Below the pieces are notes generated by a model that saw only the letters and a program-made list of their open reading frames with translations, did not search any database and was not told the DNA's origin. The position numbers and the translations under genes were made by a program. Positions 34,847-43,982 of a stretch of 64,000 nt of DNA are shown piece by piece. Numbering within the stretch: position 1 is the stretch's first letter; each line of letters starts with the position of its first letter. The stretch is from a bacterium. GTDB lineage: Bacteria; Bacteroidota; Ignavibacteria; SZUA-365. The stretch spans positions 644,964-708,963 of the forward strand of contig JAHLLD010000001.1 of assembly GCA_020444325.1 (NCBI GenBank), written 5' to 3'.

Positions 34847-35241
34847 AGAGTCTTCCTTGCTGGAGTTGCAAATTCGGACTCTCAGACTGCTGCTTTCCTC
34901 GCCCTGCACGCGGGAAATCTGAAACACACCTTACCAGGCAAGATACCTTTCGGATTCTCGGGAGCAGGATGGCCCTTCGGCCGGATTTTCAAGGAGACAG
35001 GCGCAACAGTTCGGAGGTGTCCGTGTGTATTGAACAGTTACCTGCATCATGGATGCAGATGCTATGAACGAGTTGAAATGTGATATCACACTTCAAGGTT
35101 TTATAATTTACTGAGCCTTCCCTTCACAATGCAAACGGAAAATGAGGGGAGAAGGATAGAGGGAAATACAGTTTTAGCTGATCGATAAATGTACAATCCC
35201 GGCTGCGGGCTGTATTTTCAGGGCTGATGGCGTCAGGGAGG
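34847..35241. other. Intergenic region, no gene seen
   Basis: About 390 bp between the NlpC/P60 gene start and the trxA terminator. Open frames are short and lack family features. AT-rich stretches (35090-35120, 35185-35200) probably hold promoter elements for the NlpC/P60 gene, but I could not choose one. Confidence 0.5.
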
Positions 35242-35281
35242 TGAAAAAGAAACCGCCGCTGCGCGCGGGCACAGCGGCGGT
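35242..35281 (-). terminator. Terminator of the dnaE-trxA operon
   Basis: ACCGCCGCTG / CAGCGGCGGT stem (35252-35261 with 35272-35281). On the minus strand it is followed by TTTCTTTTTC. It lies 40 nt after the trxA stop. Confidence 0.88.
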
Positions 35282-35321
35282 GCAATTTTGCGTACCCGGG
35301 AGACCGGGTATCGGCGTGGCA

Positions 35322-35642
35322 TTACATGAGCGGTTTTACCTTCTCTTCAATTGCCTGCTTGGGCACGGCGCCGACGATGCGATCCACGACTTCGCCGCCC
35401 TTGAACACAAGCAGGGTCGGGATGCTGCGGATTCCGTATTTCATGGCGACGTTGGGATTGTTGTCGACATCGAGTTTGCCGACTTTCAGTTTGCCGTCGT
35501 ATTCGCCAGCCAGTTCTTCGACAACTGGTGCGATGATGCGGCAGGGACCGCACCACACGGCCCAGAAATCAATAAGTACGGGAAGATCGGACTGCTCGAC
35601 TTCCTGGGCGAAGTTCGCGTCGGTGATTTCCATCGGTTTCAT
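35322..35642 (-). CDS. trxA: Thioredoxin
   Basis: 106-aa cytosolic thioredoxin with the classical WCGPC site in FWAVWCGPCRIIAPV, the buried Asp in VLIDFWA, cis-Pro in IRSIPTLLVF and Gly-rich end KQAIEEKVKPLM. General dithiol reductant for ribonucleotide reductase and MsrB-type enzymes. Downstream of dnaE by 27 nt on the same strand, so cotranscription is likely. Confidence 0.96.
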   Translation of the reverse strand: MKPMEITDANFAQEVEQSDLPVLIDFWAVWCGPCRIIAPVVEELAGEYDGKLKVGKLDVDNNPNVAMKYGIRSIPTLLVFKGGEVVDRIVGAVPKQAIEEKVKPLM

Positions 35643-35669
35643 GCGTTCGTCTCTCCTTACAGTTGGAAT

Positions 35670-38600
35670 TCAGGTATCGAGTGAAATTCTGACGTTAGAT
35701 GCACCAAATATGGAACGGAGTTCAAGAAGGAGTTCTCTGGTGACACGGATGCGCAGCGTGCGGCTGACGAGGTTCCAAGTCTGTCCGTTCCCATCGCTAA
35801 CATAAAAAAAGCACGGGGCATTCCCAGAGCCGCGATGCTGCTCGAGAAAGGCGATGCCATCCTGTATCTGCTTTCTCGTGGCCGACACCGTCGAAATGCT
35901 GATGATCAGCGAGCGCGCCAGTTCGGGAAGCGACTGACTGATGCCGGTAATTTCTTCGGCGACGATGCGCAGACTGTCGCCGCTGACCTCGGCTTTGCCG
36001 GTCATGACCACGGGACGATCTTCCACGATATGCGCCACGGAGCGTTCATAGGCGTCGGCGAAGACCAGGCAGTCGGCTTTCCCCGAAAAATCCTCCAGCG
36101 TGACGAATGCCATGGTACGTCCCCGCTTGTCGATCTTTGTTCGCAACGCGGAGATGATGCCGCAGGCGCGCACCATCGTTCCGTCGATCTCCATTGTCAC
36201 AGCCCCCATGTCGACATTGCCGATGGCCTCGACTTCCAGTCTCCAGGGTTCGAGAGGATGTCCGGAGACATAAAAGCCGAGGACGCTCTTTTCCTTCGCC
36301 AGCTTTTCCGCTTCTGTCCAGTCTTCCATCTGATGCAGCGAAGGCTGCGTGGATGCTACTGTCTCACTGTCGACAGCATCGTCGAAGAGGCTCGACTGAC
36401 CGATGGCCATTTCCTGTTGCTTCTGCAGTCCGTGACTGATGGCGCTTTCAATGGTGCTGAACTGTTCGGCGCGGTTTCCGTCGAGCGTATCCATGGCACC
36501 GGCGAGTACGAGGCTTTCCATCGTTTTCTTGTTCACGGCGCGGGTGTTGACACGCTCCGCGAAATCGAAAATGCTCTGGAAATGCCCGTCCTTCTCCCGG
36601 GCCTCGACGATGCTCTCCACCGCCCCGATGCCGACGTTTTTGATGGCGGCGAGACCGAAGCGGATACGGTTTTCATGCACGCTGAAATCCACGAAGCTCT
36701 CGTTGACGTCGGGCGGCAGTACTTCGATACCCAGTTTCCGGCATTCGTCGATCAGCAGCACGACTTTGTCGGTTTTCGCCATTTCCGCCGTCATGAGCGC
36801 GGCCATGAATTCCGGAGTGTGATTGGCTTTCAGCCAGGCGGTCTGATAGGCGAGGATGGAGTAGGCGACGGAATGGGATTTGTTGAAACCGTAGTTGGCG
36901 AACTTGTCGATCATGTCGAAGATTTCTGTCGCCACTTTCTTCGAGATACCCTTTTCGCCGGCGCCGTCGACAAAGGCCACCCGCTGCTGAGCCATGACAT
37001 CCGCTTTCTTTTTTCCCATGGCGCGGCGCATGATGTCGGACTGCGCAAGGGTGAAGCCCGCGATTTCAGAGGCCAGCTGCATCACCTGCTCCTGGAAGAC
37101 GATGATGCCGTAGGTCGATTTCAGAATTGGCTCCATCGAGGGATGGAGGTATTCGATTTTCTGCCGCCCGAATTTCCTGTCGATGAAATCGCCGATGAAC
37201 TCCATGGGACCCGGACGATACAGCGCATTCATCGCCGCAAGGTCGTCGATGGAGCGGGGTTTGAGCTTGGAGAGGTACTCGCGCATGCCCGAGGATTCAA
37301 ACTGGAAGACGCCGACCGTATGGCCTTCCCCGATCATGCTGAAAGTCTTGTCGTCATCGAGCGGAATGGTGTCGATGTCGATGTCGAGTCCGCTGGTCTG
37401 CTTGACGAGACGAAGGGCCCGGTCGATGACGCTGAGCGTGATCAGTCCGAGAAAATCCATTTTCAGCAGTCCCGCATCCTCGAGATCACCCATGTTGAAC
37501 TGCGTCATCAGCTCGGTGTTGGGCGTCTTGTAAAGAGGGACGTAATCACTGGTGTCGCTCGGCGCGATCACCACACCCGCAGCGTGCATGCCCACGTTCC
37601 GGTTCAGTCCCTCGAGAATATTGGAGTATTTCACCAGCTGCTGGATTTTCGGATCGTCGCTTTTGCGCACCCATTCGAGTTCCTTGATGGGCGTCCACTT
37701 CTTCGACTCATCCTTTTCGAGACCGAAGGCGTAGCGCAGGGGTTCGACTTTCCCCATTTTCACCGGGATATGCTTGGTGATCGATTCGACAATGTTCAGG
37801 GGAATGCCGAGCACGCGACCGACATCCTTGATAACCGCACGTGCACTGAGCTTGCCGTACGTCACGATCTGCGACACGGAATCCGTCCCGTATTTCTCAC
37901 GCGTGTAGGAAATGACCTCTTCGCGGCGGTCGTCCTGGAAATCCACGTCGATATCGGGCATGGACACGCGGTCGGGATTGAGAAAGCGCTCGAAGAGCAG
38001 GTCGTAGCGCAGGGGATCCACGTTGGTAATGCCGAGCGAGTACGCAACGAGACTGCCGGCGGCGGATCCGCGTCCGGGACCCACCCGTATCCCGCGCTTT
38101 TTCGCCGCGTTGATGAAATCCTGCGTAATGAGGAAATACCCGGAGTATCCCATGCTGGTGATGACGCCGATTTCGAACTCAAGACGGTCGCGCGCCTCCT
38201 GCGTCAGGGTTTTGTACCGCTGCTCCGCGCCCTTGTAAACGAGTTCCGTCATGTACTGATCGAGCGTTTCGGCGCTGGATTCGGCAGGAATCGGGAATTC
38301 GGGCATGTGCAGGGTCCCGAGTTCGAGGTCGAAGTCGATTTTCTCCATCACCTCGACAGTGGATTCAATTGCCTGCGGGTAATCCTTGAACAGCGCGAGC
38401 ATCTCCTGCTCACTTTTGTAGTAATATTCCGACGTTTCGTAGCGCAGGCGCGTGATATCCTCTGCCTCGCGCACATCCGCTATGTGCAGGTACACGTTGT
38501 GCGCGACGTCATGATCCCGCTGCACGTAGTGGATGTCATTCGTGCAGATGAGCTTCATACCCAGTTCCTGCGACAGCTTCTGCATGCCCTCGCGGATGAT

Positions 38601-39170
38601 GGCTTCGCGTTCAAGACCGTGATTCTGAATCTCGAGGTAGACATCCTCCCCGAACAGCTCGCGTAACTGCAGGGCGACCTCACGGGCGGAGTCATAGTCG
38701 CCCACCGCCAGGTACGTGGAAACCACACCGCCCGCACAGGCGGTCAGCGCAATCAGTCCCTCATGATGCCTGCGCAGCAGCTCCCAGTCGATACGCGGTT
38801 TGTAATAGAATCCCTCGGTATGTCCATACGTCGTGAGCTTGAGCAGGTTGTGATAGCCTACGTCGTTTTTCGCGAGCAGCACGAGGTGGTTGTAGCCGTG
38901 CCGCTTTCCTTCGGGATGGGTTTCGCTGGCGTCGCGGTCGAAGCGCGAACCGCGCGTCACCATGTACATTTCATTCCCGATAATCGGTTTGATGCCCGCC
39001 TTACGCGCCTTTTTGTAGAATTCGACGGCGCCGAACATGACACCGTGATCCGTAAGGGCGAACGCTGGCATGTTCTGTTCCGCGGTAGCCGCGATCAGGC
39101 TGTCGATCGTGCTGGCGGCGTCGAGCAGGGAATAATGTGAATGATTGTGGAGATGTATGAAGTCTGGCAT
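35670..39170 (-). CDS. dnaE: DNA polymerase III alpha subunit
   Basis: 1166-aa replicative polymerase. The N-terminal PHP domain begins FIHLHNHSHYSLLDAAS and keeps several metal-binding His/Asp. The polymerase core has GRGSAAGSLVAY and the catalytic aspartates in PDIDVDFQDDRR (about 400). YRPGPMEFI and a helix-hairpin-helix region (NVGIGAVESI, about 850) follow. The C-terminal part has the YVSGHPLEPW linker and an OB-fold (GIISALRTKIDKRGRTMAFVTLED). Family-standard length for DnaE1. An exceptionally long open frame on the opposite strand is only its shadow. Divergent from the TPR gene. Confidence 0.97.
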   Translation of the reverse strand: MPDFIHLHNHSHYSLLDAASTIDSLIAATAEQNMPAFALTDHGVMFGAVEFYKKARKAGIKPIIGNEMYMVTRGSRFDRDASETHPEGKRHGYNHLVLLAKNDVGYHNLLKLTTYGHTEGFYYKPRIDWELLRRHHEGLIALTACAGGVVSTYLAVGDYDSAREVALQLRELFGEDVYLEIQNHGLEREAIIREGMQKLSQELGMKLICTNDIHYVQRDHDVAHNVYLHIADVREAEDITRLRYETSEYYYKSEQEMLALFKDYPQAIESTVEVMEKIDFDLELGTLHMPEFPIPAESSAETLDQYMTELVYKGAEQRYKTLTQEARDRLEFEIGVITSMGYSGYFLITQDFINAAKKRGIRVGPGRGSAAGSLVAYSLGITNVDPLRYDLLFERFLNPDRVSMPDIDVDFQDDRREEVISYTREKYGTDSVSQIVTYGKLSARAVIKDVGRVLGIPLNIVESITKHIPVKMGKVEPLRYAFGLEKDESKKWTPIKELEWVRKSDDPKIQQLVKYSNILEGLNRNVGMHAAGVVIAPSDTSDYVPLYKTPNTELMTQFNMGDLEDAGLLKMDFLGLITLSVIDRALRLVKQTSGLDIDIDTIPLDDDKTFSMIGEGHTVGVFQFESSGMREYLSKLKPRSIDDLAAMNALYRPGPMEFIGDFIDRKFGRQKIEYLHPSMEPILKSTYGIIVFQEQVMQLASEIAGFTLAQSDIMRRAMGKKKADVMAQQRVAFVDGAGEKGISKKVATEIFDMIDKFANYGFNKSHSVAYSILAYQTAWLKANHTPEFMAALMTAEMAKTDKVVLLIDECRKLGIEVLPPDVNESFVDFSVHENRIRFGLAAIKNVGIGAVESIVEAREKDGHFQSIFDFAERVNTRAVNKKTMESLVLAGAMDTLDGNRAEQFSTIESAISHGLQKQQEMAIGQSSLFDDAVDSETVASTQPSLHQMEDWTEAEKLAKEKSVLGFYVSGHPLEPWRLEVEAIGNVDMGAVTMEIDGTMVRACGIISALRTKIDKRGRTMAFVTLEDFSGKADCLVFADAYERSVAHIVEDRPVVMTGKAEVSGDSLRIVAEEITGISQSLPELARSLIISISTVSATRKQIQDGIAFLEQHRGSGNAPCFFYVSDGNGQTWNLVSRTLRIRVTRELLLELRSIFGASNVRISLDT

Positions 39171-39389
39171 GCGGAAGATCTGTCGTGTCGGACCGTGAAA
39201 CTACAATATATTCGTCGCACGCCGAAAGGCAATCCCGCGTCGCGGCCGATTTCCTGCCCCGGGCGTTTTGGCCTTGTCCCGCCGTCACTTGCGGAGCGCG
39301 GCAGGGACGGATTTTTTCGGGTGCCGCGCATGGATTTCGTATATTTCCCTGCGAACAGGAAGTACAGGAACGACGGAGCACACAACGAC

Positions 39390-40328
39390 ATGCAGGACGC
39401 CAGCAAGGCAGAAGATCACGGCGGAAAAATGGACAATCCTCAGACGCGGGAGGCCCTCAGGGTATATGAAGCGGGGGATTACGAGCGTGCCGCATATCTG
39501 CTCGAGGAAGCGATCCGCGGTAGTGACGATCCCGCGCAGCGGGAACGGCTTCGGCTCAAGCTAGCCTCGGCGCAGGATGAACTGCAGCGCTTCCCACAGG
39601 CCCTCGCGGTGCTGAAGGACATTCTCGAGGAAAATCCCTCCTCAGCCGCTGCGTGGAATAACATCGGGGTGGTCTGCAGGCGCATCGGAAAGCTGGATGA
39701 CGCCCGGAAGGCCTTCGAGCAGGCCTATCGCCTCGATCCGGAGAATGCCGATCACCTCGTGGGACTCGGTGCCATCTGCCTCAGGCTCAGCGATCCGGGG
39801 AATGCGCTCGAATACCTGCAGCTCGCCACCGAACTCATGCCCGGACACCCTGTGGCGCATGCGAACCTGGCACTTACCTACGCTGTTTTCGGCCGCCTCG
39901 AGGAGGCGGAGGAGTCGCTGCGGCTCGCCACGCTCTACGGGTTTGAGGATGCAGAGACCATTCAGCAGAAAATCGATGCGCTCAAGCTTCTGCGCGAAAG
40001 CATGGCGGAAGAAAAAAAGCGGGATCCGGAGGAGCTCGACAACAAGGACGCCGAGGAGACCGGGACAGCGCATGCCGCGGGCGAGGTCGAGCTGCTGCTG
40101 CAGCTCGAAAAGGAAATGTTCGGCCTGGCGGAAAAACGATACGGCGGCGACCTCCCCGACGATGAACGTGCCCGTCTCGATGCCCGGATGCAGGACCTTC
40201 GGAAAAGCATCCGTCTTCTGCGCCGGCGGCTGGGAATGGGCGAAGTTTCCGACAGTGACGTCGTCATGGGCAGAAACTATATGAAAGAGGAGGAAAACGG
40301 AGAGGAATCCGGCGAGAACAGCGCTTGA
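39390..40328 (+). CDS. Tetratricopeptide repeat protein
   Basis: 312 aa from ATG 39390; an upstream continuation of the frame runs back into the dnaE promoter and is low complexity. Three to four TPR units lie at about residues 25-190: ALRVYEAGDYERAAYLLEEAI, PSSAAAWNNIGVVCRRIGKLDDARKAFEQAYRLDP, NADHLVGLGAICLRLSDPGNALEYLQLATELMPG and HPVAHANLALTYAVFGRLEEAEESL. The C-terminal third is a charged, Glu/Lys-rich helical region that ends in an acidic tail. It has no signal peptide, so it is probably a cytosolic scaffold. It lies 94 nt before the GAF protein gene on the same strand. Confidence 0.82.
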   Translation: MQDASKAEDHGGKMDNPQTREALRVYEAGDYERAAYLLEEAIRGSDDPAQRERLRLKLASAQDELQRFPQALAVLKDILEENPSSAAAWNNIGVVCRRIGKLDDARKAFEQAYRLDPENADHLVGLGAICLRLSDPGNALEYLQLATELMPGHPVAHANLALTYAVFGRLEEAEESLRLATLYGFEDAETIQQKIDALKLLRESMAEEKKRDPEELDNKDAEETGTAHAAGEVELLLQLEKEMFGLAEKRYGGDLPDDERARLDARMQDLRKSIRLLRRRLGMGEVSDSDVVMGRNYMKEEENGEESGENSA

Positions 40329-40422
40329 TACGCCCCTGCTTTCCTTGCCTTTCTACAGGCCGCATCGTACTTTTCTGTTTACTTGAGATGCGCCATCAAC
40401 CCTTCACAACATCGACATCGCG

Positions 40423-42228
40423 GTGAATAAAAGCAGTATCGGTATCGGCGCCGTCATGCTCGCAGCAGCGGCGGTTTTCATTTATTTCGACGACCCGGTC
40501 TACATACGCATTATCGCTGCCGTGATCTTTGTGTTTGGCGCAGTGCTGCTGTACCAGACCCTGTCGCAATCACTTGGCGCCGATGAGGCGGAAGAAGAGA
40601 AAGGGGAAGAAGCCGCGCAGGATGGGGCTGCGGAGGATGCCGCTCCGCGTCGCGATGCCGCCGCAGCTTCCGAACAGCGCAGCATGCCGGAAGCCCCGCA
40701 GGTCGACGTGCCGGCCGACATTCCCGCGGAGCTGTACCGCTTCGATACCGAGGCACTTCCGCAGGATGATCCGCGCGCCGAGTTCGATTTCCTGACCAAC
40801 AAGTTGCTGCAGGTGCTCAAAGAGCATGTGCTGGCGCATACCGTGGGACTGTTCTGGATCAACAGCGACCGTGAGCAGATCATCATCGGGGAATTCACCA
40901 CGGACACGGGAAATTTTACGACTGCACGCAGGCTCAACCTGGGCAGCGACCTGATCAGCCGCATCGCCTATGAAGGGAAACCCGAAATTGTCTCCGATAT
41001 CTCCGGCGCAAGCGAAGGCGACCTCGTCGTGTATTACGATGCGGTTGAAGGTATCAAATCGTTCGTCGGCGTTCCCATGTATTTCGGCGGAGACGTCATC
41101 GCCGTGCTCGCCGCCGACAGCAAGGCGCCCGATGCCTTCGGACTCGAAACCGTCGCTTCCATCGGACGCGTCACCTCGCTGATCAACCTCCTCCTTGGCA
41201 GCTACAATCAGAAATTCGATCTCGCCGCCGATGCCCGCATGCTCGGTGTGCTCGATCATCTGCATGAAGGCATCAAGAACAATCTTGACGCCTACGGTAT
41301 TGCAAACGTCGCCGCGAAAGCAGCGAGTGAAATCATGGACTGGGACTATATCGCCGTCGTGCTGCACAGTCCGGAACGGAAATCCTGGGTCGTCGTGAAA
41401 AGTCTCGCCAAGGCAGCCAACCTTCCGTATATCTCCGAAGGAGTGACGGTTGATATGGGCGGGTCCGTCCTCAAATCCGCACTCGACGGTGTTGACGGAC
41501 GCATACTCGATGCTCCGGCACCTCCGGCATACCGTTTTCATGAAAAGGAAGCCATAAATTCCTTCGGTCAGCTGTGCGCCGTCCCCATGGTCACGACGCG
41601 TGCGTATTACGGATTGCTGCTCGTCGAGTATCGGGAAAACCATCAGTATGCCGAGCAGGACCTGGCCATTCTCCGGCGCATTGCAGGCCACGCAGCCAAT
41701 GCCATCGAGAACGCACGGCTTCATGAGTACACCCGCAAACACCTGCTGCTCGATGAGGAAACACAGACCTCCAGTCGATCGCTTCTGCTGCGCCGTCTGA
41801 GTGAGGAACAGGACCGTATCAAAGAACGTGGCGACAGCGCCGTCTTCTTCCTCGTCAAACTCGATGATCCCGAAGAACTGGTGCAGAAGCACGGTCAGAA
41901 CCGCATTGAGGAGCTGCTGTACAATATTGGCGGTACATTGCGCGAACACGTCAGCAGTTATGATGTGGTCGGACGCTTCGACGCCGTGACTTTCGGCGTG
42001 CTGCTCATGCACTCCTCTCCGGAGGATGCCTATCTGCGTGGAGAGAAAATCCGTAAAAACGTTTCCTCCAACGTGGTTTCGCACGGCGGTGGGAATTTCT
42101 CGATATCCATCAGTATCGCGGGCTGTACGCTCAGCCAGTCCTCCGACACCGAACATATTCTGAAACTGGCCCGCCAGGCACTCGACCGCGCTGTGGCCGA
42201 CGGCGGTAATTGCGTCAAAGTCGTGTAG
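40423..42228 (+). CDS. Membrane protein with two GAF domains and a degenerate GGDEF-like domain
   Basis: 601 aa; start GTG 40423. Two membrane helices at the N-terminus (SIGIGAVMLAAAAVFIYF, IRIIAAVIFVFGAVLLYQTL) are followed by an Ala/Glu-rich linker (about 52-95). GAF1 (about 115-260) includes FVGVPMYFGGDVIAVLAADS and GAF2 (about 285-440) includes LCAVPMVTTRAYYGLLLVEY. The C-terminus (about 455-600) has GGDEF topology (ERGDSAVFFLVKLDDPEELVQKHG, then VGRFDAVTFGVLLMHSS, then ISIAGCTL). The GG(D/E)EF active loop is replaced by FDAVTF, so diguanylate cyclase activity is unlikely. It is probably a sensor or effector that binds small ligands. Confidence 0.82.
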   Translation: MNKSSIGIGAVMLAAAAVFIYFDDPVYIRIIAAVIFVFGAVLLYQTLSQSLGADEAEEEKGEEAAQDGAAEDAAPRRDAAAASEQRSMPEAPQVDVPADIPAELYRFDTEALPQDDPRAEFDFLTNKLLQVLKEHVLAHTVGLFWINSDREQIIIGEFTTDTGNFTTARRLNLGSDLISRIAYEGKPEIVSDISGASEGDLVVYYDAVEGIKSFVGVPMYFGGDVIAVLAADSKAPDAFGLETVASIGRVTSLINLLLGSYNQKFDLAADARMLGVLDHLHEGIKNNLDAYGIANVAAKAASEIMDWDYIAVVLHSPERKSWVVVKSLAKAANLPYISEGVTVDMGGSVLKSALDGVDGRILDAPAPPAYRFHEKEAINSFGQLCAVPMVTTRAYYGLLLVEYRENHQYAEQDLAILRRIAGHAANAIENARLHEYTRKHLLLDEETQTSSRSLLLRRLSEEQDRIKERGDSAVFFLVKLDDPEELVQKHGQNRIEELLYNIGGTLREHVSSYDVVGRFDAVTFGVLLMHSSPEDAYLRGEKIRKNVSSNVVSHGGGNFSISISIAGCTLSQSSDTEHILKLARQALDRAVADGGNCVKVV

Positions 42229-42311
42229 TCCGGCTATTTCCCCCGGCACCCTGTCCCCATTTTCCGCTGAAAAGAATCCGCAAAACAGTGCGGAGGGTGC
42301 AGATTCCCGTA

Positions 42312-42340
42312 TTGACACTTTTCCATAATTGTTGCATATT
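42312..42340 (+). promoter_or_regulatory. Promoter ahead of the primary sigma factor gene
   Basis: TTGACA, 17-nt spacer, CATATT. A perfect -35 box; the -10 is preceded by TTG, giving an extended form. Predicted start about 42347, leaving a leader of about 290 nt before the sigma-factor GTG. Confidence 0.55.
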
Positions 42341-42636
42341 CAAGTTTGCCCTTTCCGCCCTGTCGGAAAAGGGCTGTGTCATGTCCACTGCAAGCGTCAT
42401 CTGACGCTGTTTTCAGCAGGGACCGTCCCTCGCGCCTCATGGCAGCGGCAGCCACAGGGCTGATCTCCCCACCCGGGAATTCCACGGACGCAGGGCTTGT
42501 TGAGACAGAGAGGGCACATGTCTCCGCGGAGGCGCGCCTTCGGAACAGGATGCGATGAACCGCCGTATGTATTGGCGGAAGACAGACGAGACAACCACCC
42601 CATGCATGTGTATCTATATCACAGTCAGGTGATTGA
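42341..42636 (+). other. Structured leader of the sigma factor gene, or a separate small RNA
   Basis: The predicted transcript starts with a stem GCCCTTTCCG / CGGAAAAGGGC (42348-42374) and continues with AGCGTC-ATCT-GACGCT (42393-42408). A possible long-range pairing is GCGCCTC (42437-42443) with GAGGCGC (42530-42536). I looked for 6S, SRP, RNase P and tmRNA core sequences and did not see them. The opposite strand carries a Cys-rich open frame, listed separately. Confidence 0.35.
42397..42603 (-). CDS. Candidate small Cys-rich zinc-binding protein
   Basis: 68 codons; an internal ATG at 42519 would give 40. The C-terminal half contains CPLCLNKPC and then GWGDQPCGCRCH: six cysteines and a histidine in a pattern that could chelate zinc. 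I do not recognise a family. Against a gene: no good ribosome binding site for the long start, only GCGGAG very close to the short one, and opposition to a likely leader of the sigma gene. For a gene: clustered metal-ligand residues and native-looking codon use. Confidence 0.35.
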   Translation of the reverse strand: MGWLSRLSSANTYGGSSHPVPKARLRGDMCPLCLNKPCVRGIPGWGDQPCGCRCHEARGTVPAENSVR

Positions 42637-43500
42637 GTGAGAATATCGAAACAGTATACCAACCGGGAAAGTCAATCCCTGGATAAATACCTGCAGGAGA
42701 TCGGCAAGGTCGACCTCCTGACGCCGGATGAAGAAATTGAGCTGGCGAAGAAAATCAAGGCGGGGGGCGGCGGTGCACAGACCGCACTCGAAAAGCTTAC
42801 CAAGGCCAATCTTCGTTTCGTCGTTTCCGTGGCGAAGCAGTATCAGAACCAGGGTCTTTCCCTCGGTGATCTGATCAATGAAGGAAATCTGGGTCTGATC
42901 AAGGCGGCCAAACGCTTTGATGAGACACGCGGCTTCAAGTTTATTTCTTACGCCGTCTGGTGGATCAGACAGTCGATTCTGCAGGCGCTGGCCGAGCAGT
43001 CGCGCATCGTGCGTCTTCCGCTCAACCGCGTAGGCGCACTGAACAAGATCGGCAAGAAGTTCAGCGAGCTCGAGCAGAGTTACGAACGTGAGCCCAGTGC
43101 CAGCGAACTCGCCGAAGAGCTGGACATGACGCTTTTTGAAGTGGCCGACACCCTGAAAATTTCCGGACGCCACATTTCGGTGGACGCGCCTTTTGCGCAG
43201 GGTGAAGACAACAGGCTGCTTGACGTCATCCAGGATGATCGCCAGCCCAATCCGGACAATACGCTGATGACTGAATCGCTGAAGGTTGAGGTGCGTCGTG
43301 CACTGGCCACGCTCAGCGAACGTGAGGCGGAAGTGATTCGCCTGTATTTCGGTCTGGATCGCGAGCATTCGCTGACGCTCGAGGAAATCGGTGAGAAATT
43401 CAATCTCACCCGTGAACGTGTACGGCAGATCAAGGAAAAAGCCATCCGCCGTCTGCGCCATGCCTCACGCAGCAAACAGCTACGTTCCTACCTCGGCTGA
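42637..43500 (+). CDS. rpoD: Primary sigma factor, Bacteroidetes type
   Basis: 287-aa housekeeping sigma-70, the short form typical of Bacteroidota, without the long N-terminal region 1.1. It starts with region 1.2 ([21 protein letters not shown]) and continues with region 2 ([50 protein letters not shown]), region 3 and region 4 ([45 protein letters not shown]). Start GTG 42637. Its type supports the organism assignment. It should recognise TAnnTTTG-like promoters such as the one before rpmH. Confidence 0.95.
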   Translation: MRISKQYTNRESQSLDKYLQEIGKVDLLTPDEEIELAKKIKAGGGGAQTALEKLTKANLRFVVSVAKQYQNQGLSLGDLINEGNLGLIKAAKRFDETRGFKFISYAVWWIRQSILQALAEQSRIVRLPLNRVGALNKIGKKFSELEQSYEREPSASELAEELDMTLFEVADTLKISGRHISVDAPFAQGEDNRLLDVIQDDRQPNPDNTLMTESLKVEVRRALATLSEREAEVIRLYFGLDREHSLTLEEIGEKFNLTRERVRQIKEKAIRRLRHASRSKQLRSYLG

Positions 43501-43524
43501 TTTTTCCCTGCGAATTTCTGTTTT

Positions 43525-43557
43525 ACGCCCTCTTTTCATCGAGAGGGCGTTTTTTTA
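43525..43557 (+). terminator. Terminator of the sigma factor gene
   Basis: ACGCCCTCT / AGAGGGCGT stem with a TTTCATCG loop and a run of seven Ts, 24 nt after the stop. Confidence 0.93.
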
Positions 43558-43595
43558 TTGTTGGTCAGGAATTATTGCATGCATGGAATTCGGGA

Positions 43596-43624
43596 TTGAG
43601 TCTTTGCCGGAGGTTCTCTATAAT
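43596..43624 (+). promoter_or_regulatory. Promoter of the 63-codon small gene
   Basis: TTGAGT, 17-nt spacer, perfect TATAAT. It lies about 40 nt before the ATG at 43666. Confidence 0.65.
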
Positions 43625-43665
43625 GGGGCACTGTGTGTTGCTGATGTTTCACTCTGGAGACCTCT

Positions 43666-43857
43666 ATGAGGAGAGTTGCGTTACCGTTGTCCGAAAGATT
43701 CACTGTCCACGCCATCGGCCTGCTCAATAAAGTGCACCATTCCCATCTTCCCAAGGGTCGCGATGCACAGATTGACACCATCCGCATGGCCCGACACATG
43801 AATTTTTCCTTCCGGCAAGCCGATGTTAAATCATTGAGCCGGCGTGTCGGACCATAA
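43666..43857 (+). CDS. Small basic protein of unknown function, monocistronic
   Basis: 63 codons, rich in Arg, His and Ser (RVALPLSERFTVHAIG, RMARHMNFSF, SLSRRVGP at the end). No signal peptide, membrane helix or family motif is recognised. Support for a gene is contextual: a consensus promoter at 43596-43624, GGAG 9 nt upstream of the ATG, and a clean terminator 22 nt after the stop. The alternative is a noncoding RNA of about 280 nt from the same promoter to the same terminator. Confidence 0.5.
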   Translation: MRRVALPLSERFTVHAIGLLNKVHHSHLPKGRDAQIDTIRMARHMNFSFRQADVKSLSRRVGP

Positions 43858-43879
43858 AACTCACTTTCTCTGAAGATTT

Positions 43880-43909
43880 CCCGTCTCCCAAGGAGACGGG
43901 ATTTTTTTT
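43880..43909 (+). terminator. Terminator of the small gene
   Basis: CCCGTCTCC-CAA-GGAGACGGG followed by ATTTTTTTT. It excludes the TTG at 43908 as start of the next gene. Confidence 0.92.
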
Positions 43910-43982
43910 GTCCCGCGGGAAGGAACCGGTCCCGCCTGTGCGTCGTAGAAAGCATCTTGTTCCAGGAAACCGGTACGGACTC

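Noticed and set aside
35835-38666. 943-codon open frame opposite dnaE
   Set aside because: It is entirely antisense to the dnaE coding region, has no family motifs, and reads as the low-complexity shadow expected from GC-rich codon use. The same applies to long antisense frames over yidC, smc, the secreted repeat proteins, the GAF protein and ClC.
42341-42636. 6S RNA, SRP RNA, RNase P RNA or tmRNA
   Set aside because: None of the core conserved sequences of these RNAs were found on either strand, although the region is clearly structured.
43908-43982. N-terminal extension of the secreted protein from TTG 43908
   Set aside because: The codon lies in the T-run of the upstream terminator, and a signal peptide begins naturally at ATG 43983.
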